Positions 1 to 9,278 of a DNA stretch of 64,000 bases are shown piece after piece (the stretch's first letter is position 1; each line of letters opens with the position of its first letter). The DNA is from Cellulomonas fimi. GTDB lineage: Bacteria > Actinomycetota > Actinomycetes > Actinomycetales > Cellulomonadaceae. A program made the translations under genes and the position numbers. The stretch spans positions 62,001-126,000 of the forward strand of contig NZ_JABCJJ010000006.1 of assembly GCF_012952065.1 (NCBI RefSeq), written 5' to 3'. The notes below the pieces were generated by a model that saw nothing but the letters and a program-made list of their open reading frames with translations, was not told the origin of the DNA and searched no databases.

Positions 1-11
1 GCCAGGTGCAC

Positions 12-1532
12 ATGATGACCGGTCAGGAGGTCACCGTCACCGACACGGTCGACGTGATGATCCCGATCGTGGCCGTGGTGAGCGCCGTCGTGCTCGCGTT
101 CGTCGCCGCGGCGATCATCTCGGCGCTCGTGCGGTCGGCCGCGCGGAGGTCGTTCCTCGCGCTGGACGTGATCCGCCGGGCGCGCCGGCCGATGCGCGCC
201 GTGCTCGTCGTGATCGCGATCTGGTTCGCGCTCCGGATCTCGACCGAGCCGGCCGACTGGCGGCGGCCCGTGCTCCACGCGCTCGTCATCGCGCTGATCG
301 TCGCCGTGACCTGGCTGATCGGCGCGCTCGCGTTCGTGGTCGAGGACGCGGCCCTGCACCGGCACCCGACCGACGTGCCGGACAACCGGCGCGCGCGCCG
401 CGTCCGCACCCAGATCACCATCCTGCGGCGCGTCACCGTGGCCGTGCTGGTGCTCTCCGGCATCGCCGCCGTGCTCATGACGTTCCCCGGCGCGCGGACC
501 GCGGGCGCGAGCCTGTTCGCGTCGGCCGGCGTCATCTCGATCATCGCGGGCCTCGCGGCGCAGAGCACGCTCAGCAACGTGTTCGCCGGGCTCCAGCTGG
601 CCTTCACCGACGCGATCCGGGTCGACGACGTGGTGGTGGTCGAGGGCCAGTGGGGCCGCATCGAGGAGATCACGATGACCTACGTCGTCGTCCACCTGTG
701 GGACGACCGGCGGCTCATCATGCCGTCGACGTACTTCACCGTGACGCCGTTCGAGAACTGGACCCGGCGGGACGCCAACCTGCTCGGGACCGTCGAGCTC
801 GACCTGGACTGGACGCTGTCCGTGCAGGAGATGCGGACCGAGCTGGCGCGCCTGCTCGAGACGACCGAGCTCTGGGACCGCCGCGTCGGCGTGCTCCAGG
901 TGACCGAGGCGACCGGTGGCCTCGTGCGGGTCCGCGCGCTGGCGAGCGCGGCTGACGCGCCGACGCTGTTCGACCTGCGCTGCTACGTGCGCGAGGGGCT
1001 GGTCGACTGGCTCCAGCGCGAGCAGCCGCAGGCGCTGCCGCGCACGCGGATCGAGGACGACGGCGCGGTGCGGCCGCGCTCGAGCGGCGCCCTTGAGGGC
1101 TCGCGTGCCGAGCGGCCGGCGCCGTCCACGCCGTCGTCCGCCCCTGCGCCAGGGTCCGGGACGGAGGACGGTGACGTCGGTGACGTCGGTGACGTCGGTG
1201 ACGTCGCGGACGACGGCGACCCCCGCGCGGGTGACGCCGGAGCCCGGGCCGAGGTGCCGCCGTCGGGCCCGGTGCCCGCCGAGGCGCACGCCGCGCCACC
1301 CACCCGTCGCAGCGCACGGGACCGCGCGCGCGACCCGGGGCCCGACGACACCGTGCAGATGACCATCCACCACGACGCGGGTCTGTTCACCGGCAGCATC
1401 GAGGCGGTCGAGCGGGCGAACCAGTTCGCAGGGCCCGGGCGGGACGTGATCGCGGAGCGTGAGCAGGGGGCGGACCGCACGGGTGAGCAGCGCGTCGCTG
1501 CGGACGACGACGACCGGCGACCCTCCGCCTGA
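12..1532 (+). CDS. MscS-family mechanosensitive ion channel
   Basis: Small-conductance mechanosensitive channel of the cytoplasmic membrane, expected to open on hypo-osmotic shock. Four to five hydrophobic segments occupy roughly residues 16-40, 58-75, 88-112 and 140-155. They are followed by the pore-lining Gly/Ala-rich helix (about 165-195, AGLAAQSTLSNVFAG) and the beta domain (VDDVVVVEGQWGRIEEIT), which are typical of MscS. The C-terminal 170 residues are acidic, Pro/Ala-rich and look disordered, with a (GDV)4 repeat encoded by a 9-bp tandem repeat. The start is uncertain because the window edge is only bases away: ATG at 12 or 15, or GTG at 6. Family assignment is firm; the tail has no assigned role. 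Confidence 0.85.
   Translation: MMTGQEVTVTDTVDVMIPIVAVVSAVVLAFVAAAIISALVRSAARRSFLALDVIRRARRPMRAVLVVIAIWFALRISTEPADWRRPVLHALVIALIVAVTWLIGALAFVVEDAALHRHPTDVPDNRRARRVRTQITILRRVTVAVLVLSGIAAVLMTFPGARTAGASLFASAGVISIIAGLAAQSTLSNVFAGLQLAFTDAIRVDDVVVVEGQWGRIEEITMTYVVVHLWDDRRLIMPSTYFTVTPFENWTRRDANLLGTVELDLDWTLSVQEMRTELARLLETTELWDRRVGVLQVTEATGGLVRVRALASAADAPTLFDLRCYVREGLVDWLQREQPQALPRTRIEDDGAVRPRSSGALEGSRAERPAPSTPSSAPAPGSGTEDGDVGDVGDVGDVADDGDPRAGDAGARAEVPPSGPVPAEAHAAPPTRRSARDRARDPGPDDTVQMTIHHDAGLFTGSIEAVERANQFAGPGRDVIAEREQGADRTGEQRVAADDDDRRPSA
1171..1206. repeat. 9-bp tandem repeat, four copies, in the mscS 3' region
   Basis: Four perfect copies of GTGACGTCG follow one another directly and encode (GDV)4 in the disordered tail of the channel protein. 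Because the unit is a multiple of three, copy-number change would lengthen or shorten the tail without a frameshift. Confidence 0.9.
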
Positions 1533-1618
1533 GGCCTGCAGGGCTCGGCGGAGCGGGCGGCGGACGAACCTGGCGGAGATCGCTCAGACAGGCCGGTGGG
1601 TCGTCCGATAGGTCCGAC

Positions 1619-3496
<1,878 letters not shown>

Positions 3497-3660
3497 CGCG
3501 GCGGCATGACATCCCGGCCTGAGCCGGTCGGCGCTCCGGGTCCTCCGGCGCGGACCATGTGGCGCTGGTGCCTGATCCGCCGTCCTGGCGGCCACAGGCG
3601 CCCCGCGAGCACCATGCTCCGCGCGGTTCGGTCGCCGGGCGAGAGCTGTCAGTGTCGGAA

Positions 3661-3679
3661 GGGTGCGAGTCACGCACCC
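3661..3679. terminator. Hairpin between convergent ftsH-like and SGNH hydrolase genes
   Basis: Perfect 7-bp stem (GGGTGCG / CGCACCC) with a 5-nt loop, in the 286-bp gap between two converging genes. No T-run follows, as is usual in high-GC actinobacteria; it could serve both strands. Nothing else is recognisable in the gap at 3497-3782. Confidence 0.45.
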
Positions 3680-3782
3680 GGCGGACCCGAGCCGGCGCTC
3701 TTCGTCGGGGTGGCGGCATCCTCCACGCTGCCGGCTGGTCCGAGGTGCCGGGCTCGACGGCGACGGCGTGGGCCCGCCGTCG

Positions 3783-4742
3783 TCAGCCCGGGAACGCCGC
3801 GGCGAACGCGTCCGCGATGACCTGGTGGCCGGCGGCGTTCGGGTGCGTGCAGTCGTTGCCTCCCACGAAGTCGCCCGCGCCGAGGAGGCCGAACGTGTCC
3901 ACCACGACGGCGTCGTGCTCGGCCGACACCGCGCGGATCAGGTCGTTGAAGCCCGCGGGCAGCGTCGCGCCGCCGAGCGTGCCGCCCTCGAGCACGGTGT
4001 TGCCGAGCACCGTCGCGCCCGCGGGGTCGCCCGCGCCCAGCGCGCAGAAGGGCAGCGGGTTGTAGTACGTCATGGTCATGATCACGGTGTCCGGGCCCGC
4101 CGCGGCGCGCAGCTCCGACAGGATCTGGTCGTAGCGCGCGGCGAACCCCTGGAACACCGTGGCGAGCGTCGGACCGCACGCGGCGGTCGGCGGCACGCAG
4201 GAGGCGACCGCCGGGCCGAACAGGTCGTTGCCCCCGACGGTCAGCGTGACCACCTCGACGTCGTTCCTGGTCAGCCGGTCGCCGTTGCGCCGCTCCAGGA
4301 AGTCGACCGCGCGGTCGAGCTGGTCACCGGGCTCGAGCATCGTCGTCGTGGTCACACCGCCCGGACCGCCCGGGATCCCCGTCCGCGAGATGTCGACGAG
4401 CTGCAGGTGGGGGCAGCCCTCGAGCGGCGAGCGGGGCGGGGCGCAGTCGAGCCGCGTGGTCAGCGCCTCGTGGAACCGTGCGACGTAGCCGTTCTGGCGC
4501 CACTGCTGCGCCGTGCGCGCGAACGTCGTGCCGATCGGCGCCGACTGCTGGCCTGCGGCGACCGAGTCGCCGAGCGCGAGGACGACCGGACGCGCCGGGG
4601 CGTGCAGGCGGTCGGGGCCGTCGACGGCGCTCGCGGCCCCGGACGCCGTAGCGCTCGCGGAGAGGGCGGCCGCGGGGGCGACGGCCCCGGCGGCGAGGAT
4701 GAGAGCAGCGACGGCGACGACGAACCGGGGCGTGTGCCTCAC
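3783..4742 (-). CDS. Secreted SGNH/GDSL-family hydrolase (lipase/esterase-like)
   Basis: Extracellular ester hydrolase of the SGNH superfamily. The N-terminus (VRHTPRF, then a hydrophobic Val/Ala/Leu run ending in AAALSASA) is a Sec signal peptide. Block I is LALGDSVAAG with the nucleophilic Ser, block III is VGGNDLFG, and block V is CTHPNAAGHQ with the catalytic His (preceding Asp in the NDCTH segment). Cysteines spread through the mature part suggest disulfides, as in secreted Streptomyces-type lipases. I chose the GTG at 4742 because a GGAAGGG lies 9-10 nt upstream; an in-frame ATG three codons earlier is possible. The substrate cannot be told from the sequence. Confidence 0.82.
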   Translation of the reverse strand: MRHTPRFVVAVAALILAAGAVAPAAALSASATASGAASAVDGPDRLHAPARPVVLALGDSVAAGQQSAPIGTTFARTAQQWRQNGYVARFHEALTTRLDCAPPRSPLEGCPHLQLVDISRTGIPGGPGGVTTTTMLEPGDQLDRAVDFLERRNGDRLTRNDVEVVTLTVGGNDLFGPAVASCVPPTAACGPTLATVFQGFAARYDQILSELRAAAGPDTVIMTMTYYNPLPFCALGAGDPAGATVLGNTVLEGGTLGGATLPAGFNDLIRAVSAEHDAVVVDTFGLLGAGDFVGGNDCTHPNAAGHQVIADAFAAAFPG

Positions 4743-4999
4743 GGGGACCATCCCTTCCGCGCGTCCACGCGCGAACGGTCGCGGCGCTCCATTGCGCCCG
4801 CGGTGACGTCGCCACGGTACGTCCGGCCCCGGCGTCGTGCCCGTGGAGCGGCGTGTCCACCCAGCGGACACGTCGCGGGGCGCGCTTGCATCGCGGCCCT
4901 GCGCTTGTGACGGTGGAGGTGACCGACGGTGTCGCCGGCCGCTCCCGTCACCGGCGGGACGGGCCGTGGCGCCCCACCCGGCAACCCAGAGGAGCGCAT

Positions 5000-5281
5000 G
5001 TGCTCACCCTGACCGAGAACGCCCGCACGACCGTCCAGGACCTGCACGCGCAGGCCGGGCTCCCCGAGAGCGGGGGGCTGCGCATCGCGGTCTCGCCGTC
5101 CCAGCCAGGCGGGCTCGACCTCGCCCTGGTCGCCGAGCCCGCACCGGGCGACGCGGTGCTCGAGGCCGGCTCGACGAAGGTCTTCCTCGAGGAGACCGCG
5201 AGCCAGGTGCTCGCCGACCAGGAGCTCGACGCCGACCCCGCTCAGGCCCAGACGAGCTTCACGGTGTCGCCCAAGGGCTGA
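5000..5281 (+). CDS. HesB/IscA-like small protein lacking cysteines
   Basis: 93-residue protein with the beta-rich fold signature of the HesB/IscA (A-type Fe-S carrier) family: starts MLTLTENARTTVQDL, then GGLRIAV and the KVFLEETA strand-helix region. It contains no cysteine at all, so it cannot hold a cluster in the usual way; such cysteine-free HesB-like proteins are widespread in actinobacteria and have no established role. GTG start chosen because AGAGGAG is correctly spaced upstream. A strong hairpin ends the transcription unit 22 nt after the stop. Confidence 0.72.
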   Translation: MLTLTENARTTVQDLHAQAGLPESGGLRIAVSPSQPGGLDLALVAEPAPGDAVLEAGSTKVFLEETASQVLADQELDADPAQAQTSFTVSPKG

Positions 5282-5302
5282 CGCCACCTCGCAGTCCTCA
5301 AC

Positions 5303-5333
5303 GGGCCGCCTGCAGCGCTGCTGCGGGCGGTCC
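5303..5333 (+). terminator. Rho-independent-type terminator after the HesB-like gene
   Basis: 14-bp uninterrupted stem (two G-U pairs) with a 3-nt loop GCT, 22 nt after the stop codon, followed by TCCTTCG. One of the strongest hairpins in the window. Confidence 0.75.
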
Positions 5334-5550
5334 TTCGTCGTCCTGCCGCCGGGTGTCGACACCGGGGCGATCCTCGCGCGGGCCTGAGGGCACCGTTCAC
5401 TGGCGATCGCAAGGACGCCCCGCCGGGACCTCGACCCGGCGTAGGAAACACCGATGCCGTGGTGGAGGCTGTGCACGGCGCATGCCTCCGTTGCGACGTA
5501 CACGAGCAGGCGTGACGGCCGCGTGGCCTGTCCACAGGCGCGACTCGCAA
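5334..5550. other. Intergenic stretch between the HesB-like gene terminator and the Fic upstream region
   Basis: No coding potential recognised. It contains the perfect 12-bp palindrome GGTGTCGACACC at 5352-5363 and a GGAGGC / GCCTCC inverted pair near 5463-5488. Base composition drops towards the Fic gene. Confidence 0.4.
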
Positions 5551-5619
5551 CCTATGAATGAGCGAGATGCTTCTATAGGATGTGCCCGAAACCTATAGAT
5601 ACAGCCGTGTGATTCATAG
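5551..5619 (+). promoter_or_regulatory. Nested inverted repeats upstream of the Fic gene (candidate operator/promoter)
   Basis: Four AT-rich sites lie in 69 bp: CCTATGAAT (5551-5559), CTATAGG (5573-5579), CCTATAG (5592-5598) and ATTCATAG (5612-5619). The outer two are reverse complements over 8 bp and so are the inner two over 7 bp, giving a nested dyad. The last site ends just before the GGAGGGG ribosome binding site of the Fic gene. Such AT-rich hexamers could also act as -10 elements. The Fic protein has a C-terminal winged-helix region, so autoregulation is plausible but not shown. Confidence 0.5.
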
Positions 5620-5636
5620 CCGGAGGGGTCAGCCCT

Positions 5637-6845
5637 GTGGATAAGACCGCGTTCGAGTCGTCTCCGGTCGGGTCACTCGTAGCGATCCGCGGGTACGACC
5701 AGCTCTTGAAGCGCCTGTACTCGCATCATGCGTTCGTCCCCGCGAGTCTTCCCCGCGAAGTGCCCCTCTCCCAGGCGACCTACAAGGCCGTGACGGAGGC
5801 CGCGCTGGCCGTGGGTCGCTTGGACGCAGCGGCGCAGCAGCTTCCGAACCCGAGACTCCTCGTACGTCCAGTCCTGTACCGCGAGGCGGTGAGCACGAGT
5901 GCGCTGGAGGGTACGTACGCGCCGCTGCGGGAGGTGCTCGAAGCCGACGCCATCGAGCCCAGCCGGGGCAGCTCAGAGGTACGAGCGGTTCTCAACTACG
6001 TTCGAGCGGCGGAGCTCGGGATCCAGCTGGTGCGTGAGAAGCCGCTCTGCGTGTCGTTGCTGTCGCAGTTGCAGAAGGTGCTCGTCTCCGGAACACGGGG
6101 CGACGGATTCGACGCCGGTGACCTGCGATCCGGGCAGGTATACATCGGTGAGCGTCACAAGGGGATCGAGGCGTCCAGGTACGTGCCACCGCCGGAGGGC
6201 CAGGCTCTGATCGACGGCATGAGCGATTGGGAGAAGTGGCTCCACCAAGAAGACGACATCCCCTTGCTGGTCAGGGTCGCCCTCGCGCATTACCAGTTCG
6301 AGAGCCTTCATCCGTACAGTGACGGCAATGGCCGTCTCGGGCGGCTGGTGATCGTGCTCCAGCTGGTGACGGCTGGCGCTCTGAGCTATCCGATCCTCAA
6401 CCTGTCCCCGTGGCTGGAACCACGAAAAGACACGTACAAGGACCGACTGCTCGAGACGAGCCAGACTGGCGACTTCAATCCGTGGGTGACGTTCTTCTGT
6501 GATGCTGTGACCGCGCAAGCCGCGGACACGATCGCCAGGATCAACCGCCTTGTGGAGATCCGCGCATTCATGCTGGACCGACTACGGAAGGTCAAGGCGC
6601 GGGGTGTGGTGCTCGACATTGTCGAGGACTTGATCGGCTACCCGATCATCACGCCCAGTCAGGCGGCGAGTCTGCACAACGTGACCTACCCGCCCGCCAA
6701 CAACGCGATCCAACGTCTCGAGGCCTTAGGGCTGATCAGGGAGATCACCGGGGGGAGCTACGCGCGGGTTTACGCGTGCCCAGCCGTGATGGACGCCGTC
6801 GAGACTCCCGATGTGGCCTCCCTTTCAGGAGCGCCGCTCACCTGA
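5637..6845 (+). CDS. Fic-domain protein with N-terminal inhibitory motif and C-terminal winged helix
   Basis: Fic enzymes usually transfer AMP to protein hydroxyls. The catalytic loop is HPYSDGNGR at 225-233, complete with the catalytic His and phosphate-binding GNGR. The inhibitory-helix motif TSALEG places the inhibitory Glu at residue 91, as in class II Fic proteins. An N-terminal Fic/DOC_N-like region precedes it, and the last 60 residues look like a winged helix (ITPSQAAS... AIQRLEALGLI). 402 residues; GTG start with CGGAGGGG upstream. Codon use is less GC-rich than in the neighbours, which with its position suggests transfer. Target unknown; this architecture is also seen in possible toxin-like or regulatory Fic proteins. 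Confidence 0.88.
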   Translation: MDKTAFESSPVGSLVAIRGYDQLLKRLYSHHAFVPASLPREVPLSQATYKAVTEAALAVGRLDAAAQQLPNPRLLVRPVLYREAVSTSALEGTYAPLREVLEADAIEPSRGSSEVRAVLNYVRAAELGIQLVREKPLCVSLLSQLQKVLVSGTRGDGFDAGDLRSGQVYIGERHKGIEASRYVPPPEGQALIDGMSDWEKWLHQEDDIPLLVRVALAHYQFESLHPYSDGNGRLGRLVIVLQLVTAGALSYPILNLSPWLEPRKDTYKDRLLETSQTGDFNPWVTFFCDAVTAQAADTIARINRLVEIRAFMLDRLRKVKARGVVLDIVEDLIGYPIITPSQAASLHNVTYPPANNAIQRLEALGLIREITGGSYARVYACPAVMDAVETPDVASLSGAPLT

Positions 6846-7004
6846 CGCTCGACGGTCAGCGTCGAGTGTGGCCATCCACGCAGCGATCTGTGCCCGTTCG
6901 GCGAATCCGAGCCGGTTGAGGATGTTGCGGACATGGCTCTCCACAGTGCGTTCGCCAGCCACTCGGGCAGCGGTGCGGCCTGATCGCGTGGCGATGGGTG
7001 GCGC
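6825..7004 (-). pseudogene. Remnant of a LuxR-type HTH regulator (C-terminal fragment)
   Basis: Reading the minus strand gives a segment containing GERTVESHVRNIL followed by NRLGFAERAQIAAW, the recognition helix and last helix of a LuxR/NarL DNA-binding domain, then a stop at 6825-6827 inside the 3' end of the Fic gene. Upstream the match breaks off exactly where the arsenate-reductase gene ends (7005), so only the last 50 or so codons survive, with no start. It marks a junction where the arsenic cluster joined other DNA. Confidence 0.7.
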
Positions 7005-7652
7005 TCAGGCGGTGGGGAGCAGCTCGTCGAGGAGCCGGCGGACCCGGGCGTCGATCTCGTCGCGGATCCGGCGGGCCTCGTCGGGGGAGGCGTCGGCGGG
7101 GTCGGCCAGCTCCCAGTCCTCGTACCGCTTGCCCGGGTAGATCGGGCAGGCGTCCCCGCACCCCATGGTGACGACGACGTCGGCAGCCCGGACGACGTCG
7201 TCGGTCAGGGGCTTGGGGAAGGCCGTCGACATGTCGATGCCGAGCTCGGTCATCACGTCGACCGCGCCCGGGTGGACCGCCTCGGCCGGCATGGAGCCCG
7301 CGGAGCGGACGTGCACCCGCCCCGCCGCGCGGTGGTCGAGCAGGGCGGCGGCCATCTGGGAGCGGCCGGCGTTCTGCACGCAGACGAAGAGCACCTCGGG
7401 CACGTCGCGAGGCTCCGCGCCCTTCGCCTGGGCGAGCGCGACCAGCCGGTCCCTCGCGAACTTGGCGGTCAGCGCGGGCAGGTGGGTGGTGATCTTCGCG
7501 GTGCGCGCGAGCGCGGTGTACGACTCGCAGACGTACCGCTCGACCGTCTCCGCCGCGAAGGTCCCGTGGAACCGCTCGGTGAGGTCCTGCGCGATCGAGC
7601 GCAGCTCGTGGTCGGGGCTGAGCAGCCCCGGCATCCCCTTCTGGCCGGACAT
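7005..7652 (-). CDS. arsC: Thioredoxin-coupled arsenate reductase with N-terminal helical domain
   Basis: Low-molecular-weight phosphatase-type arsenate reductase that turns arsenate into arsenite. The first 85 residues form a helical domain (SPDHELRSIAQDLTERF...), the rest is the LMW-PTPase fold with the CX5R loop CVQNAGRS and a downstream CGDAC pair that supplies the shuttle cysteines, as in Trx-linked ArsC. The helical extension resembles the Trx-dependent ArsC1' described in Corynebacterium glutamicum. Start at MSGQKGM has GAGGGAGA upstream; the open frame extends 17 codons further but would overlap the thioredoxin gene. It is the last gene of the ars operon, 34 bp after the thioredoxin. 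Confidence 0.85.
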   Translation of the reverse strand: MSGQKGMPGLLSPDHELRSIAQDLTERFHGTFAAETVERYVCESYTALARTAKITTHLPALTAKFARDRLVALAQAKGAEPRDVPEVLFVCVQNAGRSQMAAALLDHRAAGRVHVRSAGSMPAEAVHPGAVDVMTELGIDMSTAFPKPLTDDVVRAADVVVTMGCGDACPIYPGKRYEDWELADPADASPDEARRIRDEIDARVRRLLDELLPTA

Positions 7653-7686
7653 GGTCTCTCCCTCGACGTCGTGGCTGGGGGTGGGC

Positions 7687-8013
7687 TCAGCCGAGGTACT
7701 CACCGAGCTCCTCGAGGAACTGCGGCTTGGTACGGGCCCCGACGAGGGACTTCACGAGCTCACCGCCGGAGTACAGGTTGAACGTCGGGATGGAGACGAC
7801 GCCGTACCTCGTCACGGTCTCGTTGTTGGCGTCCGCGTCGAGCTTGACGAAGCGGACCTTGTCGCCGTGCTCCGCGGCCAGCTCCTCGATGATCGGCTCG
7901 GTGCGCCGACAGGGTGCGCACCACGTCGCCCAGATGTCGACCAGCACCGGCTTGTCGGACGCGAGGACCTCTGCCTCGAAGGTCGCGTCGGTGACTGCGG
8001 GGACGTTGCTCAT
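7687..8013 (-). CDS. Thioredoxin
   Basis: 108-residue classical thioredoxin with the active site WCAPC, the conserved cis-Pro segment VSIPTFNLY and the usual length. It sits between two arsenate-reductase genes on the same strand, so it very probably recycles the oxidised ArsC enzymes rather than being the housekeeping thioredoxin. Gaps are 97 bp to the upstream arsC and 34 bp to the downstream one. Confidence 0.92.
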   Translation of the reverse strand: MSNVPAVTDATFEAEVLASDKPVLVDIWATWCAPCRRTEPIIEELAAEHGDKVRFVKLDADANNETVTRYGVVSIPTFNLYSGGELVKSLVGARTKPQFLEELGEYLG

Positions 8014-8110
8014 CGCGTGCTCCTCGGTGCTGGCGGGCGGCGCGGTGCGGGCGGGCGGTGCGGTGCGGCGCTGTGCGGTGCGGTGTCGGACGACGACAGG
8101 TCGGCCCGGC

Positions 8111-8542
8111 TCAGGCTGCGGGCAGGAGGTCCGCGAGGAGGGCCTCGATGCGGCCGCGGATGTCGTCGCGCACGCGGCGGACGGCGTCGAGGTCCTTGCC
8201 CGCCGGGTCCTCGAGCTCCCAGTCCTCGTAGCGCACGCCCGGGAAGTACGGGCAGGCGTCGCCGCAGCCCATGGTGATGACGACGTCGGAGGCCTGGACG
8301 GCGTCGGGGGTGAGGACCTTGGGGGTCTCGGCGGTGATGTCGATGCCCTCCTCGGCCATGGCCTGGACCGCCACGGGGTTGATCGAGTCGGCGGGCGCCG
8401 AGCCCGCGGAGCGGACCTCGACCTTGCCGCCGGAGAGCGCGGTGGCGTAGGCCGCGGCCATCTGCGAGCGGCCCGCGTTGTGGACGCAGACGAACATGAC
8501 GCTGGGGCGGTCGGGCGTGGGCCGTGGCGCGGTGTCGGACAT
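8111..8542 (-). CDS. arsC: Arsenate reductase, low-molecular-weight phosphatase type
   Basis: 143-residue single-domain LMW-PTPase-type ArsC. The catalytic loop is CVHNAGRS, the CGDAC segment provides the resolving cysteines and the general acid region is YEDWELEDP. It is very similar to the C-terminal half of the second reductase in the same operon, indicating a duplication. It begins 11 bp after the stop of the ArsR-phosphatase fusion, so the two are co-transcribed. The 97 bp after it (8014-8110) is a low-complexity GTGCGG-type run with no gene. Confidence 0.88.
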   Translation of the reverse strand: MSDTAPRPTPDRPSVMFVCVHNAGRSQMAAAYATALSGGKVEVRSAGSAPADSINPVAVQAMAEEGIDITAETPKVLTPDAVQASDVVITMGCGDACPYFPGVRYEDWELEDPAGKDLDAVRRVRDDIRGRIEALLADLLPAA

Positions 8543-8553
8543 CCGGTTCTCCT

Positions 8554-9231
8554 TCAGGACGTGGGGACGAGGTGCGGCGCGAGCAGGTCGACGCGGCGGC
8601 CGATCTCCTCGAGCGCGTGGTCGAACGCCTCGGGCGTGCCCGTGCGCAGCGGATCAGGGATGGACCAGTGGACGTCGATCGGGACGTCGAGCTCTTCGTG
8701 GGCCCGGTCGCACACGGTCACGACGAGGTCCTCGGGATCGAGCACGGCGCGGAGGTGCTGGGGTCGGACGGCCGGCAGGTCGAGCCCGTGCCGCTGGGCG
8801 CTGTCGACCGCGCCGCGCGCGATCGCCTCCGCCGGGTGGGTCCCCGCGGAAGCGGCCGGGACCTTGCTCGCCCGCCGCCAGAGCGCGGCCGCGAGGTGGG
8901 AGCGCGCCGAGTTCGCCGTGCAGACGAACAGGACGCGAGGCGCGGGGCGGACGGCGTCGCTCACCAGGCCGTCCAGCGCGCCCGGCACGAGGCGGACGTA
9001 CGCCCGACGCCGGTCCCCCTCCGACCGGCTGCGGCCGACGACGCCCTCGCGCTCAAGGACCTTGAGGTGGTGGGCCAGCAGGTTCGAGGACATCCGGAGT
9101 GCCTCAGCGAGCTCGGAGGGCGAGGCGTCGCCGAGCGTCAGGGTGTCGACGACCTGCAGCCGGGCGGGGTCCGACAACGCGGCGTGCAGAGCCGCGCGCC
9201 GCTGGAGTCCGTCAGTTCGCTCGGTAGACAT
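8554..9231 (-). CDS. ArsR-type repressor fused to a low-molecular-weight phosphatase/ArsC domain
   Basis: Residues 1-95 form a winged helix of the ArsR/SmtB type (LSDPARLQVVDTLTLG ... SNLLAHHLKVLEREG). Residues 120-225 are an LMW-PTPase domain with the CX5R loop CTANSARS. Likely regulator of the ars cluster with a built-in sensor or reductase domain; ArsR-phosphatase fusions occur in actinobacterial ars operons. No typical ArsR Cys-X-Cys metal site is evident in the DNA-binding part; the only cysteines belong to the phosphatase half. Start at MSTERTDG; the longer frame would run through the operator. First gene of the four-gene minus-strand operon. Confidence 0.85.
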   Translation of the reverse strand: MSTERTDGLQRRAALHAALSDPARLQVVDTLTLGDASPSELAEALRMSSNLLAHHLKVLEREGVVGRSRSEGDRRRAYVRLVPGALDGLVSDAVRPAPRVLFVCTANSARSHLAAALWRRASKVPAASAGTHPAEAIARGAVDSAQRHGLDLPAVRPQHLRAVLDPEDLVVTVCDRAHEELDVPIDVHWSIPDPLRTGTPEAFDHALEEIGRRVDLLAPHLVPTS

Positions 9232-9248
9232 TGACTCAATATTGACTG
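9231..9248. promoter_or_regulatory. Candidate ArsR operator between divergent ars genes
   Basis: The perfect palindrome TCAATATTGA (9236-9245) lies within two direct TTGACT hexamers (9231-9236 and 9242-9247), right at the start of the ArsR fusion gene and facing the aquaporin gene. ArsR-family operators are typically AT-rich imperfect dyads containing ATTGA-like halves. Assigned from position and sequence, not tested. Confidence 0.6.
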
Positions 9249-9278
9249 ATGCAACTCGCGTCGTCAACCATGGGCGGC

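Noticed and set aside
8014-8110. GTGCGG-rich run between arsC and thioredoxin genes as a regulatory element
   Set aside because: Low-complexity sequence with no dyad or hairpin beyond chance; no function proposed.
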